Of a DNA stretch of 64,000 nucleotides, positions 25,901 to 40,900 are shown one piece after another (within the stretch, counting starts at the first letter, position 1; every line of letters begins with the position of its first letter). Both the position numbers and the translations under genes were made by a program. Under the pieces are notes generated by a model that saw nothing but the letters and a program-made list of their open reading frames with translations, was not told the origin of the DNA and ran no database searches. Source of the stretch: Ophiura sarsii (taxonomy: Eukaryota > Echinodermata > Ophiuroidea > Amphilepidida > Ophiuridae); the NCBI GenBank assembly GCA_035610835.1, contig CM069445.1, positions 32,848,811-32,912,810 on the forward strand, in the 5' to 3' direction.

Positions 25901-28900
25901 AAATAGGTTTGTCTCAAAGCTTGCGCGCGCATTGGTTTTGAAATGCCAAAAATACCGCATCTAAAATGCAGGAAATTGTCAAATCAATTTTTTTTTTCCC
26001 TACAAATTTTTATTTCAAGTTTTTATTAAAAATATCGGCAGATTTTTCTTTTCTCAAACTTTACATGACTCAGTTCTTCAAGAAACGCTGCACAGTTGTT
26101 CTTTACATAACTACATCACACTATTCATTTCAAATAGAAAAAACCAATATCAGAAAGTGTTAACGGTTGCAAATAGTAAGAGTAAAAATTGACACACAAA
26201 AAAAAAAAAGTAAAAAAAAAAAGAAAAAAGGAAGACAAAAAATTGCGCGCATCGCCCGATTTTAAAGCTTTCGCAAGCTTTGAGACAATTTTTTTTTTTT
26301 TTTGCCTTACAAGGTGTTGATATATATGTGTTTTTGGCCCTTGAACATACTTAGAGCAGATGGTCCAAGGGTTATACCTAGGAAGTATTACTAAATGCAT
26401 GCTGAAGGGCCAAATAGAGTTACGAGGTTTTGTCAGAACAGTAACGATTACATTCAAAACTTACCACAACACATGGATGAGTTGTTTTATTTCCATTAAT
26501 ACAATTCTTTCCTGGATTCTTCTTAGGTAAAGTAATGGTGAGTGTGGCGGTATCTAAGCTGGTAGTTTCTGCAGGCTCTGAACCAATGTAAACAGTGACG
26601 TCCCTCTCCAAACTTGCAATGTCAAGGTTGCTGCCCTGCAAATAAAAAACACATATAGAAAGTAGTTTTGATTATTATCTAAATTTTATTGAATTAGAGC
26701 GCCATATATCATAATCCATATTAGACATAAATATACACCTTTTAGTCCCATGATTTATAGTAAATAGTCATAGAAAACAGTGTTAGAAATGCTTAGAATG
26801 AGTAAAAAATATACAAATAAAAATAGCTAAATAGATTGAAATTATGTAAGGCATATGATTTAATACACACAAATAATCATAACATCAACATGTTTCTTAA
26901 TCATTATCAGTATTAAAGGGACATTAAGTAGTGTTGAAGATTTTAAAAAAAAAATTAATTTACTTCAGAATTCAAGATGAACATTAAAAATTACCATTAG
27001 TGTTGTTTCTACTCATAATAACACAGCAAAACCTGATTAAAACAATACCATCGCTATTTATTGAACCTTTTCTTAAAAATGCCCTCTATGTAAATATGGT
27101 TCGCGTTATTTATCACGCATGCTGCAGGGGGACACTGTTTGACATAAAATGCTGGTTACGGCTCAACCAGCATTTTTGAATCGACGTTTTGTTGTACAAA
27201 GAGGGCTGATTTTTCTTAAACCTTATAGGTGTAAGTTCATACATGTAATACAATTGTAAAAATATACAAATTCCAGTTTTATCATAATTGAGGGCGCAGC
27301 CTCCAACACATCTCTTCATGCCCTTTAACGCATATGTAAGTACATACCATTATTATCTCAACATCACCACTCTTCTGTTTTGGATTCTCTTCAAACGGAA
27401 AATACACAGGATCCTCATAGTACTCCAAATTCACATTGTTGTTGTCTGACCACCTCAGGAGATCCATGACATCCCCGATGATGAAGCCAAAGCTCGCTTG
27501 TCCTTCTGGTGCTCTTTTCCTCCTTCTTGAGACATCATCAGTTGAGGTACTAGTATTTGGGGTCTTGCAGTGTAGCATCGTATCATTTAGCATCAGACAA
27601 TCCTAAAGTTTGATGATAAGTTGAAAATAGCAGTTTAGATTGAAGCATTACAATTTAGAAGGAGGAAAGATAAGTTGAAATAATAAAAAAAAAAGTATTT
27701 TAAAAATAATTATTTTGATCATTGTTACTGGTGATATCAGAGTAGAGAGACTATCCTGATAAAACCAACTGATAATTTTCTTCTAATGAAGAAATGTTAA
27801 AAAGTGATTAAAGAAGTCAACTGCAGTTCATTGTGCTGGGAATAAAATATCTCAATATTTGGAAGTGTAGAATTATATGTCAACCTAACTAAAAGATGTA
27901 CATACAGGGTGTCCAAAAGTATTGATACCTTTTTAAAGCTCTCTAAAAATAATTTGCAATATAAATTTGAAAACAAATTTGGATAGCCAAAACTAGAAGA
28001 ATTATTTGTATACCATTTGCTTATTACAGCTATCTTTATTGCCGTGTTATAGGAGAAAGTTTTCCAAATTGTAAAGCTGCACTTTCGTAACCCAAAGTAT
28101 AATGTTTATGTAATGAATGAAAGGAAGTGAAGAGAGGAAGAGTGGGAGCTTATAGAAAGGTTTTTCCATGGATATTTCTTTGAATTTCAGATTAAAACAA
28201 TCATAATAATAAACTTTAACAAACAAACTTACATCCATTGAATTAAGCCAGAAGAAAACCTTTTCTCAGAATTTTTGAGGGGCTTACACATCATATGATT
28301 ACAACTACAAGTAATTACAAGTAATTACAAGTAATTCTTGAGATAAGAATTGGGGAAAGTTTGTGAAAAATCTGTTTTGGTAATCTTGTTCCTGTCACGG
28401 TCAGTATAATACCTCCGCTTAAATGGTGATAAATTTGAGAAAATGTTACCTCTTTAAATTGTTCATCAGCAATATACATAATCATCTGAGGTTGTTGGGA
28501 TAGTCCGAATCCTGTTCCTGTCACGATCAGAGTGATGCCTCCACTAATGCATAGAACATTGAAAAGCAAAAGGGATGTATATAAGAAAGAGGTACATTTA
28601 GATATACCCATGTTGGGAATGCTTACAAAAGGAGAATATACATATATCTTATATAAAACTAAAAACATATAACACAAGTATATTCCTACTCCTAAATATG
28701 AATATGCCTTGCTATCCTGTGCACTGGATATATGTAACAATTATAACTGTATACTCTGCTCATCAAACTCTTTGCAGTGACGTCAGCATGCATTCTAGTT
28801 ATTGGTGCAGCATTTACACGCATGTGTTGGGATTCGTCTTTGATTGCATGGATACTTTTGCCAGCGTATTACAATCATGCATGTGATAATGAGGTGCAAT

Positions 28901-31900
28901 CATTGGAATACACTCTCACATCACTGCAGAGTTAGATGATTGCAGTGCAAGTATAGAAATGCAAATAAACAAACCTTATAATGGTCTTTAGTGGTTGAAC
29001 ATCAGACACGGTTGGATTAGGTTTATATGTGAATGTATCCTGTGATTGTCTCGTAGCCCCATCAAATAATATGACTAATGGATAGGATGAGTCAGTGGAT
29101 GAACTTGTAGTACGACACATGGCGGTGGTTTCATTCAACACATCATTCATCCTAGAAATGGAGGCAGAGCAGGAGCTTACTTATAAATGTATTTACTATA
29201 TTTTCCAAAATTATTTAGTCAATAACTGTGAATCATTAAGTAGATAACTGGTATCAACTTAAAAAATGAAAGCTGTTGTTATTTCAGTGCCTTCACACGC
29301 CGCTGCCACTCAGTTCGGTTTTGGGCGGCATCAACGGCGGCATTAGGTTGTAAGCCTATGGCGCTCAAGTCCTCTTGGAGCTGCGCTTGATATGTACGGC
29401 GTAGTGCGCCACCGAGGCAGTACGGTTCAGTTGCCTGGTTTTTGGGTGCAGGAACATGGCGAGTGGCAGTTCTGGTCTCCGGAGGGCATGGCCTACCAGA
29501 CGAAGTCTATTACGGGTCAGTGTCAGAGTCGCGGGCTCAATCAGTGCGCGGGCATACAGGTTGTCATTTGAGAGCCGCTCCGGGTAGTGCACGCCAAGAC
29601 AGTAGCGCATCAGGGCACGATGAGATGCATCAATGCGACTGCCCAATGTTTCTGTAATTGCCAAAGCTTCGCAACTGTACAAGAGGACAGATTCCACGGT
29701 AGACTTGAACAGCTGCATTTTGGCGCCGTCGCTGGCTGAACTGTTCCACACAGCTGTGAGTTTTCGTGCTGCAACCCATGCAATCTGTCGCCGTCGTTGG
29801 AAAGCACTAATGTTCTCTGCCACATTGCATCCCAAATAGCAGAAGTCGTCGCATACCGCAAGGGTGACACCTGATGTGGTATGAATGTCCGTGTGTGGAG
29901 TGTCGCCAACAAACATGACCTTGGTTTTAGAGGCGTTTAGACGAAGGCCGACCTTTGCTGATGCTGTCTCGAAACGGTGCAATTGGCGCTGGGCAGCCTC
30001 TCCGTTGTCGGACATCAGTGCAGCGTCATCTGCATATGCAAGAGCAGGGATTCTGACGGCAATATGACGTGCGGACATGCGCCTTCTCACAGTGTAACCG
30101 TCCTCAGTGGTGAGCGATGTACGCATGATGTAGTCCATGACTATCACAAATAAGTACGGTGCCAGCGTATCGCCCTGTAGTACTCCCGAAGTTGTGTCAA
30201 ACTCATCGGTGCAACCAGATGATGTACGAACGCACGCAGCGGTATCAGTGTATAGGGACATAATGGCGTTGATGAAAGTCACAGGAGTGTCGTATAAAGC
30301 CAAAATGTCTTTTAGGGCCTTACGATCAACACAGTCAAATGCTTTGGAGAAATCTACAAAGGTTATAACAATGCTTCGTTTTCTAGAACGGCATGCGTCG
30401 ATTGCCATTCGGAGACATATGATTTGCTCGACTGTGTTGCGTCCGGGTCGGAATCCTGCCTGCCATGGCAATAGTAACATCTCCAATCGCTCCCGAAGTC
30501 GAACTAGCAGAACACGGTTGAATAGTTTAGCATTGACACACATGAGGCTAAGTCCACGCTGGTTGGTCAAAAGAGTGCTGCTTCCCTTTGGGATGGCGAC
30601 GATGGTGGAGCGTCGCCATATCTGTGGAGGTTCCTCGCCGGCGAGCATGTCATTCATGATGGGAAGAACACAGGTCAGGAGTGGAAGAACGCCAACAATG
30701 TCAGATGGTAGCTCGTCAGGACCGGCTGACTTGCCAGAAGGTGTTAGTCGAGCAGATGTGTGGAGTTCTTCCATTGTGATTGGACCCGTGTTCACGTCGG
30801 GTGCCTGTGGCAGTGCGTCTAGAGGAGTAAGATCCAGATCAACAGGGGGTACATTGAGGAGTCCATGAAAATAGCTAGCTGTTTTAACCAACCTAGCTTC
30901 GATGGATTCTGCAGCAACAATGGCATTGGGGCGCTTTTTTCGTCCTGTGATTTTGTCAATGGCTCTCCAGACGGCTTGACTACGTCCTGCCTCATGATGT
31001 TTTGAGATCTCGATCGCCATTTCATGGATAATTTCCTCTCTTCGACGCGAGTACGTAGCTTGCAGATCAGCTTCTAGTTGAATATAGCTCGCAACAAGGT
31101 TTGCTCGGTGAGCAAGAATGAGTCGGTGTCTGGCTTTTTCCACTTCTGGATCGCTATCCCACAGACAACCCTTCGGTGTAGGGCGACGCTTGGGTAGCAC
31201 TATTGCCGCAGCATGCTTAACCGATTCCACGAATGCTGGGTAGTCTGTCCTGTGATCATACTTTTTCAGGGTTTCGATAATGAAACGTTGTCGTATGTCG
31301 GGCAATTGGAGTGCGGGCCAGAGTGGCGGGCGTTCTGTCTTGGCATGTTTCGTTGGCCTCCAAAGTCGAAGGCTAAGAGTGCATGTCAACAGTATATGAT
31401 CAGACCGGACGCTCTGTGGTTTAATATTGCGCACCTTACGCATCAGACGTGTCCATTTCTTGTCAACAAAGACGTAGTCCAAACGACATTTGCACTGTCG
31501 TGGTCCAAAGAAGGTCAACAACTGGGAGCGACGTTGCCGCATAACTCTGTTGCATGCCACTAAATTAGTGCTAGTGATGAAATCTGTCACAGCTTCAGAG
31601 TGAGGCGTTGCGCGAGTTTTATCATGATATTGATGACTGTTCTTTATCGCATTTCCATCAGGGGGCAGGTCAGCATTGAGATCACCTAGAAAAGCTGTGA
31701 AATCGCGATTCGGCCTTGATGAGAGGTACACTCCAATGATGTCAATGCAATCATGTGTCTCCGTGATGTCAGCGGCGCAGGCAGTGGGCATGTGACAGTT
31801 GATGATGTGCATCCTATTGTGCTGCAGTTCGACTGTCATGCAGGGGCGTACCGACCGGGGGGGGCAGGGGGGGCAAGTTGCCCCCCCTGGCTCCAAATAT

Positions 31901-34900
31901 CGGGACGCTAAATTCGTAGCACCGGGTCGCTAAAAATTCGCATAAGGAAAAAAAATAGTGCCTAGGCCGAAAACACTGAGGATTGGGCATTATTTGTTGA
32001 TTGTTGTGCTTTTTGGGCTGCGAAATGTTGTGACCGTGCGAAAATTTGTGACCGTGCGAAAATTTGTGACCGTGCGAAAAATTTTGACCCTACATGCTGC
32101 TGTGTGTACATCACTATACAGCTTTGATAACCAGTAGTACAGCTTTGGTATGGCAGATGTAATAATAGTTCAATGACAAAACCAAAATATCAGGCAAAAC
32201 AGCAAAATCAAGAACAAAATTGCTAGTCCATTGTGATCCTTGCAATAATTAATGAAGACAGTAGTTCATTTTAAAACTGTAGTATTGCTGCAAGAGATAT
32301 ATTTCACAGATTGCCACAGAGCTCTGAAAGAGTGCAACCAATAGGCGCTACATCTTAACATCCTGTTGTATGTCACAGATCCCTTCTTTGACAGAAGCAC
32401 CATGTGTTTGAGCAGTGAACTGGGCAAATTGAAAATGAATAAGATCATAATTATATTGAGTTATCATACTAAGAGAACAGCTGCAGACTAGGGCATACTA
32501 CTTTTTCAGAATTTTGCAAACTTTCAAATTTAAAAAGTACTAATTTTCTGATTATGCAGTAAATATGTTTGTAATAGGTTTTTCGATTTATTGTTGACTG
32601 TGGAAAACAACCTTTTTGACTAGTTTTATACAAGTAAGGCTTACTGAAAAATTGGCAAATTATGGGAACAGGTCCGTCAATATGAAATACATGACCCACC
32701 CGACTGGTCAGTTGCCTGACGAAATCCAACGATGTTGGATGCAACATAGCACTTTCAAATAGTAAGTCCAGTTCTTGATTAAATGTTTACATGCACTAAT
32801 TGTTGCTAATTTCTCACTCACCAGCTTCTAAATATTGCCCAGTAGGTAGCAAAAAGTGTAATTGAATGAAACGATATGATACTGCGACCCATAACTATAC
32901 TTATTCATGATACATTATGACCCGATCGTGGCTGATATCTAACAACAGGCATCCAGATATTGACAATGGTAGCAAAACAATCAATTTACTCAAAAATACA
33001 AGGGCAATATCTATTATTATATAACGCATGAAAATATTCCTGTCATTTTATTGGTGGAAACTGCATCACGTGACATAAACTAGTTTCACCTTTTCACCCA
33101 AATAACGGGTCAAGCGGTCAATAGTACATTTTGATCGGAGCTTTTGGACCTGGCGGTCAATAGTACATTTTGATCGGAGCTTTTGGACCTGGCAGTCGCC
33201 CACTTTTCCCCCGACTCGCCCACGCCCCACACCGCGCCCATCCCTACCTTCATTTCGTGAGAGACGAGACGGTGAGAAAGTAAACAAAACGCGTCGTCTG
33301 CAGCTGTTGCTGTGCTCCCGGTTGCACTGTATGTATTTATAGTACAGTTTTGTGTAACTTTCCTAGATAAAATGGATCAATTAGGATTTGAATTACTTGT
33401 GTCGACATTTTCGCTATTTAAAAGCCTACATTTCGTGTTCGGACTGATTATAAACCTAGCCTAGCGGCCTAGGCTAGGTCCAGCAGCTTGGCTTGACCCA
33501 CCGCTGGGCCTAGCCTAGTATAGCATAGGACTACATCATTTGCCAGTTGAATTATTTGAACTTGAACTATTTCGCGTGGAATAATTACACGATAAAGACT
33601 TTTTGACGAGGAATCAATTTGTTTTGGATTGTTTTATGAACTTGGGGAAATGATTTCGGAATGATGGGAAGCTCAACTCTGCTAAATTAGGTGAGTACCG
33701 TATCACTATCAGTATCAGTCACTGATTGATGGTTGATGAAAATGTATAAAATGACAGAAATATTTTCATGCGTTATATAAAACAAATATTTAATGATCTT
33801 TATTCGGGAAATGGTGCAAACTATTGGCCCCTCGGTGACTGGAGGCCGTGGGCCTACTATTTTCCCTCGACCTACGGTCTCGGGAAAATAGTAGGCCCAC
33901 GGCCTCCAGTCACCTCGGGTCCAATAGTTTGCACCATTTCCCTCATGATCATTAAATATTTGTATAATGGTACACTGTGACCCAATTGTAGCTGATATCT
34001 CACTACAAGCGTCCAGATATTGACCAGTAACGTAGCAAAACCTTTGGTTTGTTCAAAAGAAATAATAAAATGACCAACACTTACCTATTCATGATGCAGT
34101 CTGACCCAATTGTAGCTGATATTTCACTACAAGCATCCAGATATTGGCCAGTAATGGTTACCATGGTACCGCCTGCAGCAAAACCTTCCATTGGCTCAAA
34201 AGATGTAATGGAAGGATCCTGCAATATAATGAGTAATTCAAAATGCACTATAATAATAAGTACTACATAGTGATCTGTACTGTACTGTATACCATCAGGA
34301 TTAGCATGCTATGGGAAGGAGAAGTGTGAGCATAATTGACCAGTAATGATTACCATGGTAACGCCTGCAACCATGATTTGGTTGGTTCTGATATAGGCCT
34401 AGATAGATAAGGTCAATAATCTACCGATAAAAGTTGTAAAAACAAAAACTCCAAGTGATTAATTTAATTTATTATTTTAATTGAAAGATTAAATTCAAAT
34501 CAAAATACTACTAAAACAGATGTACTTTTATTGAGATAAGTGAATGAGTTTTCAATGAGTTCAATAAAGATCAGTCTGGTTACATAACGAAAGTACCAAT
34601 GCATTTATATTAATGTTAGAAAAGCCTATATTTTTAGGCAAAGAAACTTTGTAGGGATTACAAACTTAACTCAAAATGCTCTTATTAGAGAATAATGACT
34701 GCGTAACAACTGTTTTCCGAATAACCAGAACAAAACCCAAGGATTTCAAAACAAATTCACGAAAACAGTTGTTAAGCAGTCATTATTCTCATTCATTACT
34801 GAAAAAGATACATATTTTATCCAAATCGTTGATTTGTACCGATATAATCTTGCTAAAATTAATTAGTTTTCTGTTTATTTTGTCCACCCCTTCTTAGTTA

Positions 34901-37900
34901 TTGAAACAGTCCAAGTCGGGTCATCCCCTCATTAACATTTTTATCATTCAACCAATCAGAAATAAGCTTTAATTGTGTTCCTCATAACTCATTGAATATT
35001 CAGTTTAGGGGCGTGAGGCGTTAATTTGATTGGTCGGTCAGTGAGCAAAACAATGGAACACTTTGGCGCAGTACTTTCGGGCAATTATTAGAAACCCGCG
35101 CTCGGCGTACGCGTTCTCATCTAACGATTAATTTGATTGGAACGCACTTGGTACGCAGCTATCGCGGTTTATTCATGAAGTAATGAATGATCAATATTAA
35201 CCCAATATGCATTATCTGTGTGCCAGCTTAAAAATTCATATAACATACTTTGGTATTGGACATACTAAGATCAAACGGGGAGATAATTAAAAGGGGAAAT
35301 GATTTTATCATAAGGCTTTCATTTGATTCAGAAATAAATTGTAGATGAAATACTTTAATGAATATGAATTACAAATAGAACACAGAAAAAGGATGGCAAC
35401 TTATTTGGCTATTGATCAATCTTGGGGCACATACCCGATATGTGAATAACACTTCTCCAGTACTTTGTTGTTGGTTTCCATTGGCTCCTGTAACCGTCAC
35501 AACAATGGGCTCCATAGAGTCAACACGTCCAGGCAGCGTTTTACAGCTCACACTTGAAATAACACAAAACATATAAATTTGCATGAAACACGATAGAAAA
35601 TATGACAGTTAAAACCAAGAAGATTATTTTCAATAAGAGTTTCTTTTTCTTTCCATTATGCCTTTATTCTCGCCATCAATTATTTTCAGACAGACCCTGG
35701 TTTGCCATCAGCTCGTTTGACTGATTATTCCAAATCATACTTATCTTATTAAATGACAGCATAACATTTATGTGATTGATATTACATGTATATGGATTCT
35801 GCTAAAATATAAAGTTTGACTTAGTACGAAAACCATGTAGTTTAATTTCCTTCTATTGGAGTGCAACAAAATATGACGAAAAGAAAAGAGATCACCTGCT
35901 TGCAGCCTTGTATCTCTCACTCAAGCCATCTGTGCTACACTCTTTGCCTCCAACTGTTATTGAAGCTATGTCCATAAATTGTTTCCCAAGATCAGTGCCA
36001 GAGATGGTGATGGTAGTATTACCCTGCAGTGGACCAGATGAGGGAAATACCTGAAAAGAGGAAAACAAAAATGAATTAGATATGTTTCATTTCCAAGCTT
36101 AACAGTCTGCGGCAGGGTTGATCAGGCTTTTCTAATCTTTACTTAAGTCTCAAGATGTCCCCCTCAATGAGAACGGGGGAAAATGTATATCTTGATCGTA
36201 TAACATCTAGAAATGTTAATAAATGCTCCATTAATCAGTTCTTAAGATTTAGTTTTAATCTTACTTTACTATAGTACCAAATGTGGAGTTCTAACAGAAC
36301 TTTGTAACAGATTCAGTACAAAACAATAAGCCTTTTGTTAATAAAACTTTACCTCTTCCAAAAATGGATTTGGGCAGTTCGCAGATGATGATGAAGAGAT
36401 CCACCCTCCACTACAACCTGAGCTGTCTTCCACTGTGCAAATATTGTTCATACTACACCATCCACAATTCAGTTCAGATCTGCCTGTAAGACTAGATTGG
36501 CAGCGACTACAGTCTGGTCGATTTACAGCACATTTGAAGAGAGTCACTGAATATGAGGGATGGATAATTTATAACTGTAATTAATAACCTTACAACTTAA
36601 AGGCTTGAACAACCCCCCAAAATTGCATTTAACCAATATTGCCCACCATATTTCTGTGTTTTATATTTTGTTCAAACCATTTAATAACAGAAATAGAATC
36701 CTGTGCAGGTACAAAAAGTATCATTTGTTTAATTATCATTCTGTATCACATCTGTGTGATTGGATACCAGTATCCTTGTAAACTTACGACGAGTGATGGT
36801 CACATTTTGCAAAATAAAGGATATTCTGAATCCTAATCCTGGTCATAACCCTCCTCTATTCACAAGACACACCTCTTCACACTTACAGTTAAATTCGTTT
36901 CTGTACCTGTGGTAGAGGACTTACCTTTGAATCCAAAGACATCGTCCAACCTCCTAACACCATTCCACAACACATAGAGACCAACTGGTAGCTCTTGCAC
37001 AACTGAATCATAATTGTACTGTAAGAGAATTCAATATCAGCATGAAGTATTCAAACAATCTATATACCATGTTCACTTTTTAACTAATAATTTGTCACAG
37101 ATCTCAACCGAAGTTTTATTCCCATTAAAGTAAACATTATATAATGAGCATTGAGCGCAAAAGATTTAGAAAAGTCCATTCTGAAAGGGGGAAATGTTTG
37201 AAGATAAAAACACACTGTAAGGCAATGTGAAATTTCAAATTTCCATGCAATTTTGTTCAATCAAAACATACATTGGCAATTACCAGATTTGTGCACTTAC
37301 TAGAGTAAATCTTACTACACCATGCACAAAACCAGTTAGACTTGGTCTAACTATAAACCTGGTCTAAATGAAGAATTGTCCTTCCACAAAGGACATTTGT
37401 ATTCATTTATGACCGCATTCTACATGATCAATGAACCTTGTGAGGGCAATACATTTTATTAGTTTTATTAGGTGACTCCACTTTTACTTTTGGACTTTGC
37501 TTGACTTACTTGACTTGACTTAGGGCGGATGATTTTTCCGAACCACAATGCCTCTCCAGATCTTCCTATCCAACATAGCTGTCTTGATTTCTTCCACCTG
37601 CAGTCCTGTATCACGTTTGAGTATGTCAATGTAGGTCAGGGCTGGTCTACCACGCTTTCTTGCTCCGTGCTTTGGGATCCAATGTATAAGTTTGTGTACA
37701 AGCTCCTTGGACCCTCTGAAGCAGTGTCCAGCAAATCTTGCTCTGCGTTCTCTGATCTTGTCCGAGACTTTTGGCATATCCCCATACAGGTCCTTATTTG
37801 TCACATGCTGATTCCAGTTGATGTTGAACACAGATCTTAGCATCCTAGTGTAGCATCCATCCAGTTGTTTACCAAGCTTTGGGGTGACTGTCCATGCCTC

Positions 37901-40900
37901 ACATCCATAAAGAAGGACGGATTCTACTGTAGCTATGAACAGTCTTTCTTTGAGCTTTCTGGATAGTGATTTAGCCTTCCATAGCTGACTAAGTTTGCCA
38001 CAAGCTCTCCATGCAGCTTTGCGTGTTTTGATGTCCTTTTCAGTGCTGTTCATCCAGGCTCCAAGGTATTTGAAGTCTTCCACTTTATCAAGGCGCATGC
38101 CTTCACTTGTGGTAATTACAGGTACTTGCACCTGGTTGAAGGACATGTACTTCGTCTTTGCAGCGTTCATTTTGAGCCCAACTCTTCCCACTGAAGTCTC
38201 CACTCTGTTTAGTAGTGATTGCGCTTGAGACACTTCCTCAGACAACAGTGCAATGTCGTCAGCAAAGTCTAAGTCTGTTAATACGGTTGGTCCTATTCTT
38301 CTGCTGCTTCTTTTTGTTAGGTGGAATCCTAGCTCTTCTTCTTTGCCATCTATGGCCTCTCTTAGGGCATAGTCAAGAACAATGACAAAAAGATATGGAG
38401 CCAGGGTGTCTCCTTGTAGTACTCCAGCCAGTATCTCAAACACTTCTGTTTCTCCATCTGGTGATATGACCTTTGCCTTGGTGTCTTTGTATATGTCTGC
38501 TATCGCATTTGTAAGCTGATCGGGTACACCATAGGCTTTCAATATTTGCAGCATTCGTCCCCTATGTATTGTGTCAAACGCTTTCTTAAAGTCGATAAAG
38601 GTTATGATGGCTGGTAGGTTATTTGATCTTATTCCCTCAATAATTCTTCGAAGGGCAAGTATATGACCTACAGTGGTACGTCCTACTCTGAAGCCATTTT
38701 GATTAGCTCTTAGGTGGACGTCGAGCTCCGGTCTAATTCTTATCTAAGTATCATCTTGTTGTATAGCTTGGCAACAATTGAACTCAGGCTTATTCCACGG
38801 CAGTTACCTCCCAAGCTGAGATCGCCTGATTTCGGTATTGGTACTATGTTGAGAACGGACCACTGTTCTGGCTTTTTCCCGTTCAACAAGGCATCATTGC
38901 AGAAGTCGAGGATAATGTTATCCAAATCACATATTTTGAGCATTTCAGGTGTAATACCATCTTCCCCCCACAGCTTTTCCCCTCTACTAGTGCCTTCTTA
39001 GCCTTCTCATATTCCTCCAAGTCAAAGGTTCCTACTTTAATGTTGAGATCTGATAATATTGGAGCAATTTCCTCATCTTCATACTTATATGTGGTGGGCT
39101 CCCAAGTAGATTTTTGAAGTGAGTGTACCAGTTGTTTAATCTCTCCTTTTGCGTGGACCCTTTGATTTGCCCCTTTCTTGTTGTCAGTCTTCCTGATATT
39201 TGGTTTATCAGTTTCCAACTCTTACCATGCTTGCTGTTTATGTGAGCATTTTCTACCTCTCTTAGCTTATTGGTAAGGTCTTTCTCTTTCACTTGATCAT
39301 AAGCCTCCCCTAGGCTCTTCTTAGCATCCTTATAATCTCTGCTATTTTCCTCATTGTTAGTGTCTAGTTGATATTTTGCGTAAGCTTCATCAATTTTTGT
39401 TCTCGCCCCGATAACCTGGGCGTCTTTTGAGAAGTAGGTTCTTTTCTCTTTCTTCCTCGCCGGAATGACTTCTTCTGCAGCTTCTTGAGTGGCTGTAATG
39501 AACCTTGTGTATTTCTCAGTTGCAGTTTCTACGTCATCCTGAAGGGGCTGAAACCTATTGCGCACCTCTATACTGTATTTAGCTTGTAGATCTTGATCAG
39601 TTGTCAATAGATTCCAATCGTACTGCTTTTTCCGTTTGATGATCTTACTCTTCCTGAGGCTTAATCGGATGCTAGCAGAGACTATTCTATGGTCAGATCC
39701 CACACTAGCAAAGGTGTTGTATGCTTCAGAATTTTGAACACTGTTTCGCCATTTCCGCCTGACAAGGATGTAGTCCAGCTGTAGTTTATTGCCGCCTGGG
39801 CTGACATATGTCCACAACTTGCATTTTTTCTTGCGAAAGTAGGTATTTGCGACTATTAGATCTTTCTCTTTAGCTAGTTCTGCTAGATACTCTCCATTTC
39901 TGTTTGTATCATCATGGTATGAAAATTTGGCGTCATCCTTTCCAAGTCTGGCATTGAAGTCGCCGACAACAAGCAAGATGTTGTGTGCTGGAATGGAGTC
40001 AATCGTCCCCTTTAGACTGTTGTAGTGCTCTTCTATGATGTCCTCTTCCGCCACATTTGTAGGGCAGTAGGTCACCACTACAGTTGTTGCTGGGTTACCA
40101 TGGAAGTTAACTATGAGTGTACGATCAGAATGTGGTTTAATACTCGCTAATGATCGGAGTGCTGTGTTGTTGAGTAGTATCCCTACTCCACCTGCAGCTG
40201 CACCTGCTTTATTTCTTGTTGCTGAGGTAGTGATCAGTGTTCTGCCCAAAATGATCTCATATTTCACTGGGTCATCATGGACAATGCGGTGCTCCTGTAT
40301 CCCGATCATGTCAATTTTATATTTGATTAGATTTGATACAAGCTCCTCCCTACATCGACTCTGTCTGATAGTTCTCACATTCATGGTAGATATAGTGATA
40401 TTTGTCTTGCATGTTGCAAGTCGTCTCCTCTTGCGCGCTCTGCCGTTAAGCTTACTCCTCCCTTCCGGGTTTGGGGGCATGCCGTCATCAGTTGATTTTG
40501 AAAAATCCGAGTCTGCTCCAGGAGACGTTAGGTTAGTAGGGACTTTAACCCTAGTGTTGGTTTGGTTTGACATCATGGTTTTTCTATTGCTATAATCACT
40601 GCGGTCGCAACTCCTGCAGCATGGTTTATTATCAAAGTTGTCCTTCTTCTAGAATACTTGCCAGCCAAGGCTAATGAGTATATTCTACCCGAGTCTCAAT
40701 GGACTTTGCTAGAGCATATAAAAAGGGATATAAACTAATAAAATGATCCTTTGAGAAGGATTACTGATCATTTAGACCAGGTCTAAAGTTAGACCTGGTT
40801 TAACTTGTCTCGAACATACCGACCTAGTGTTTTCATGATATGCAAACTCTTAAACTCATCAACATTTAATTTGAAAGGTCCATGCTCCAAGCACTTGATA

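Noticed and set aside
26125..26457. Minus-strand frame with Phe/Lys runs
   Set aside because: Produced by T-rich and A-rich runs in intron 19.
30137..30868. Plus-strand frame of 243 codons
   Set aside because: It lies wholly antisense to the reverse transcriptase of LINE B and has no family text of its own.
40113..40595. Plus-strand frame of 160 codons
   Set aside because: Antisense shadow of the LINE C endonuclease.
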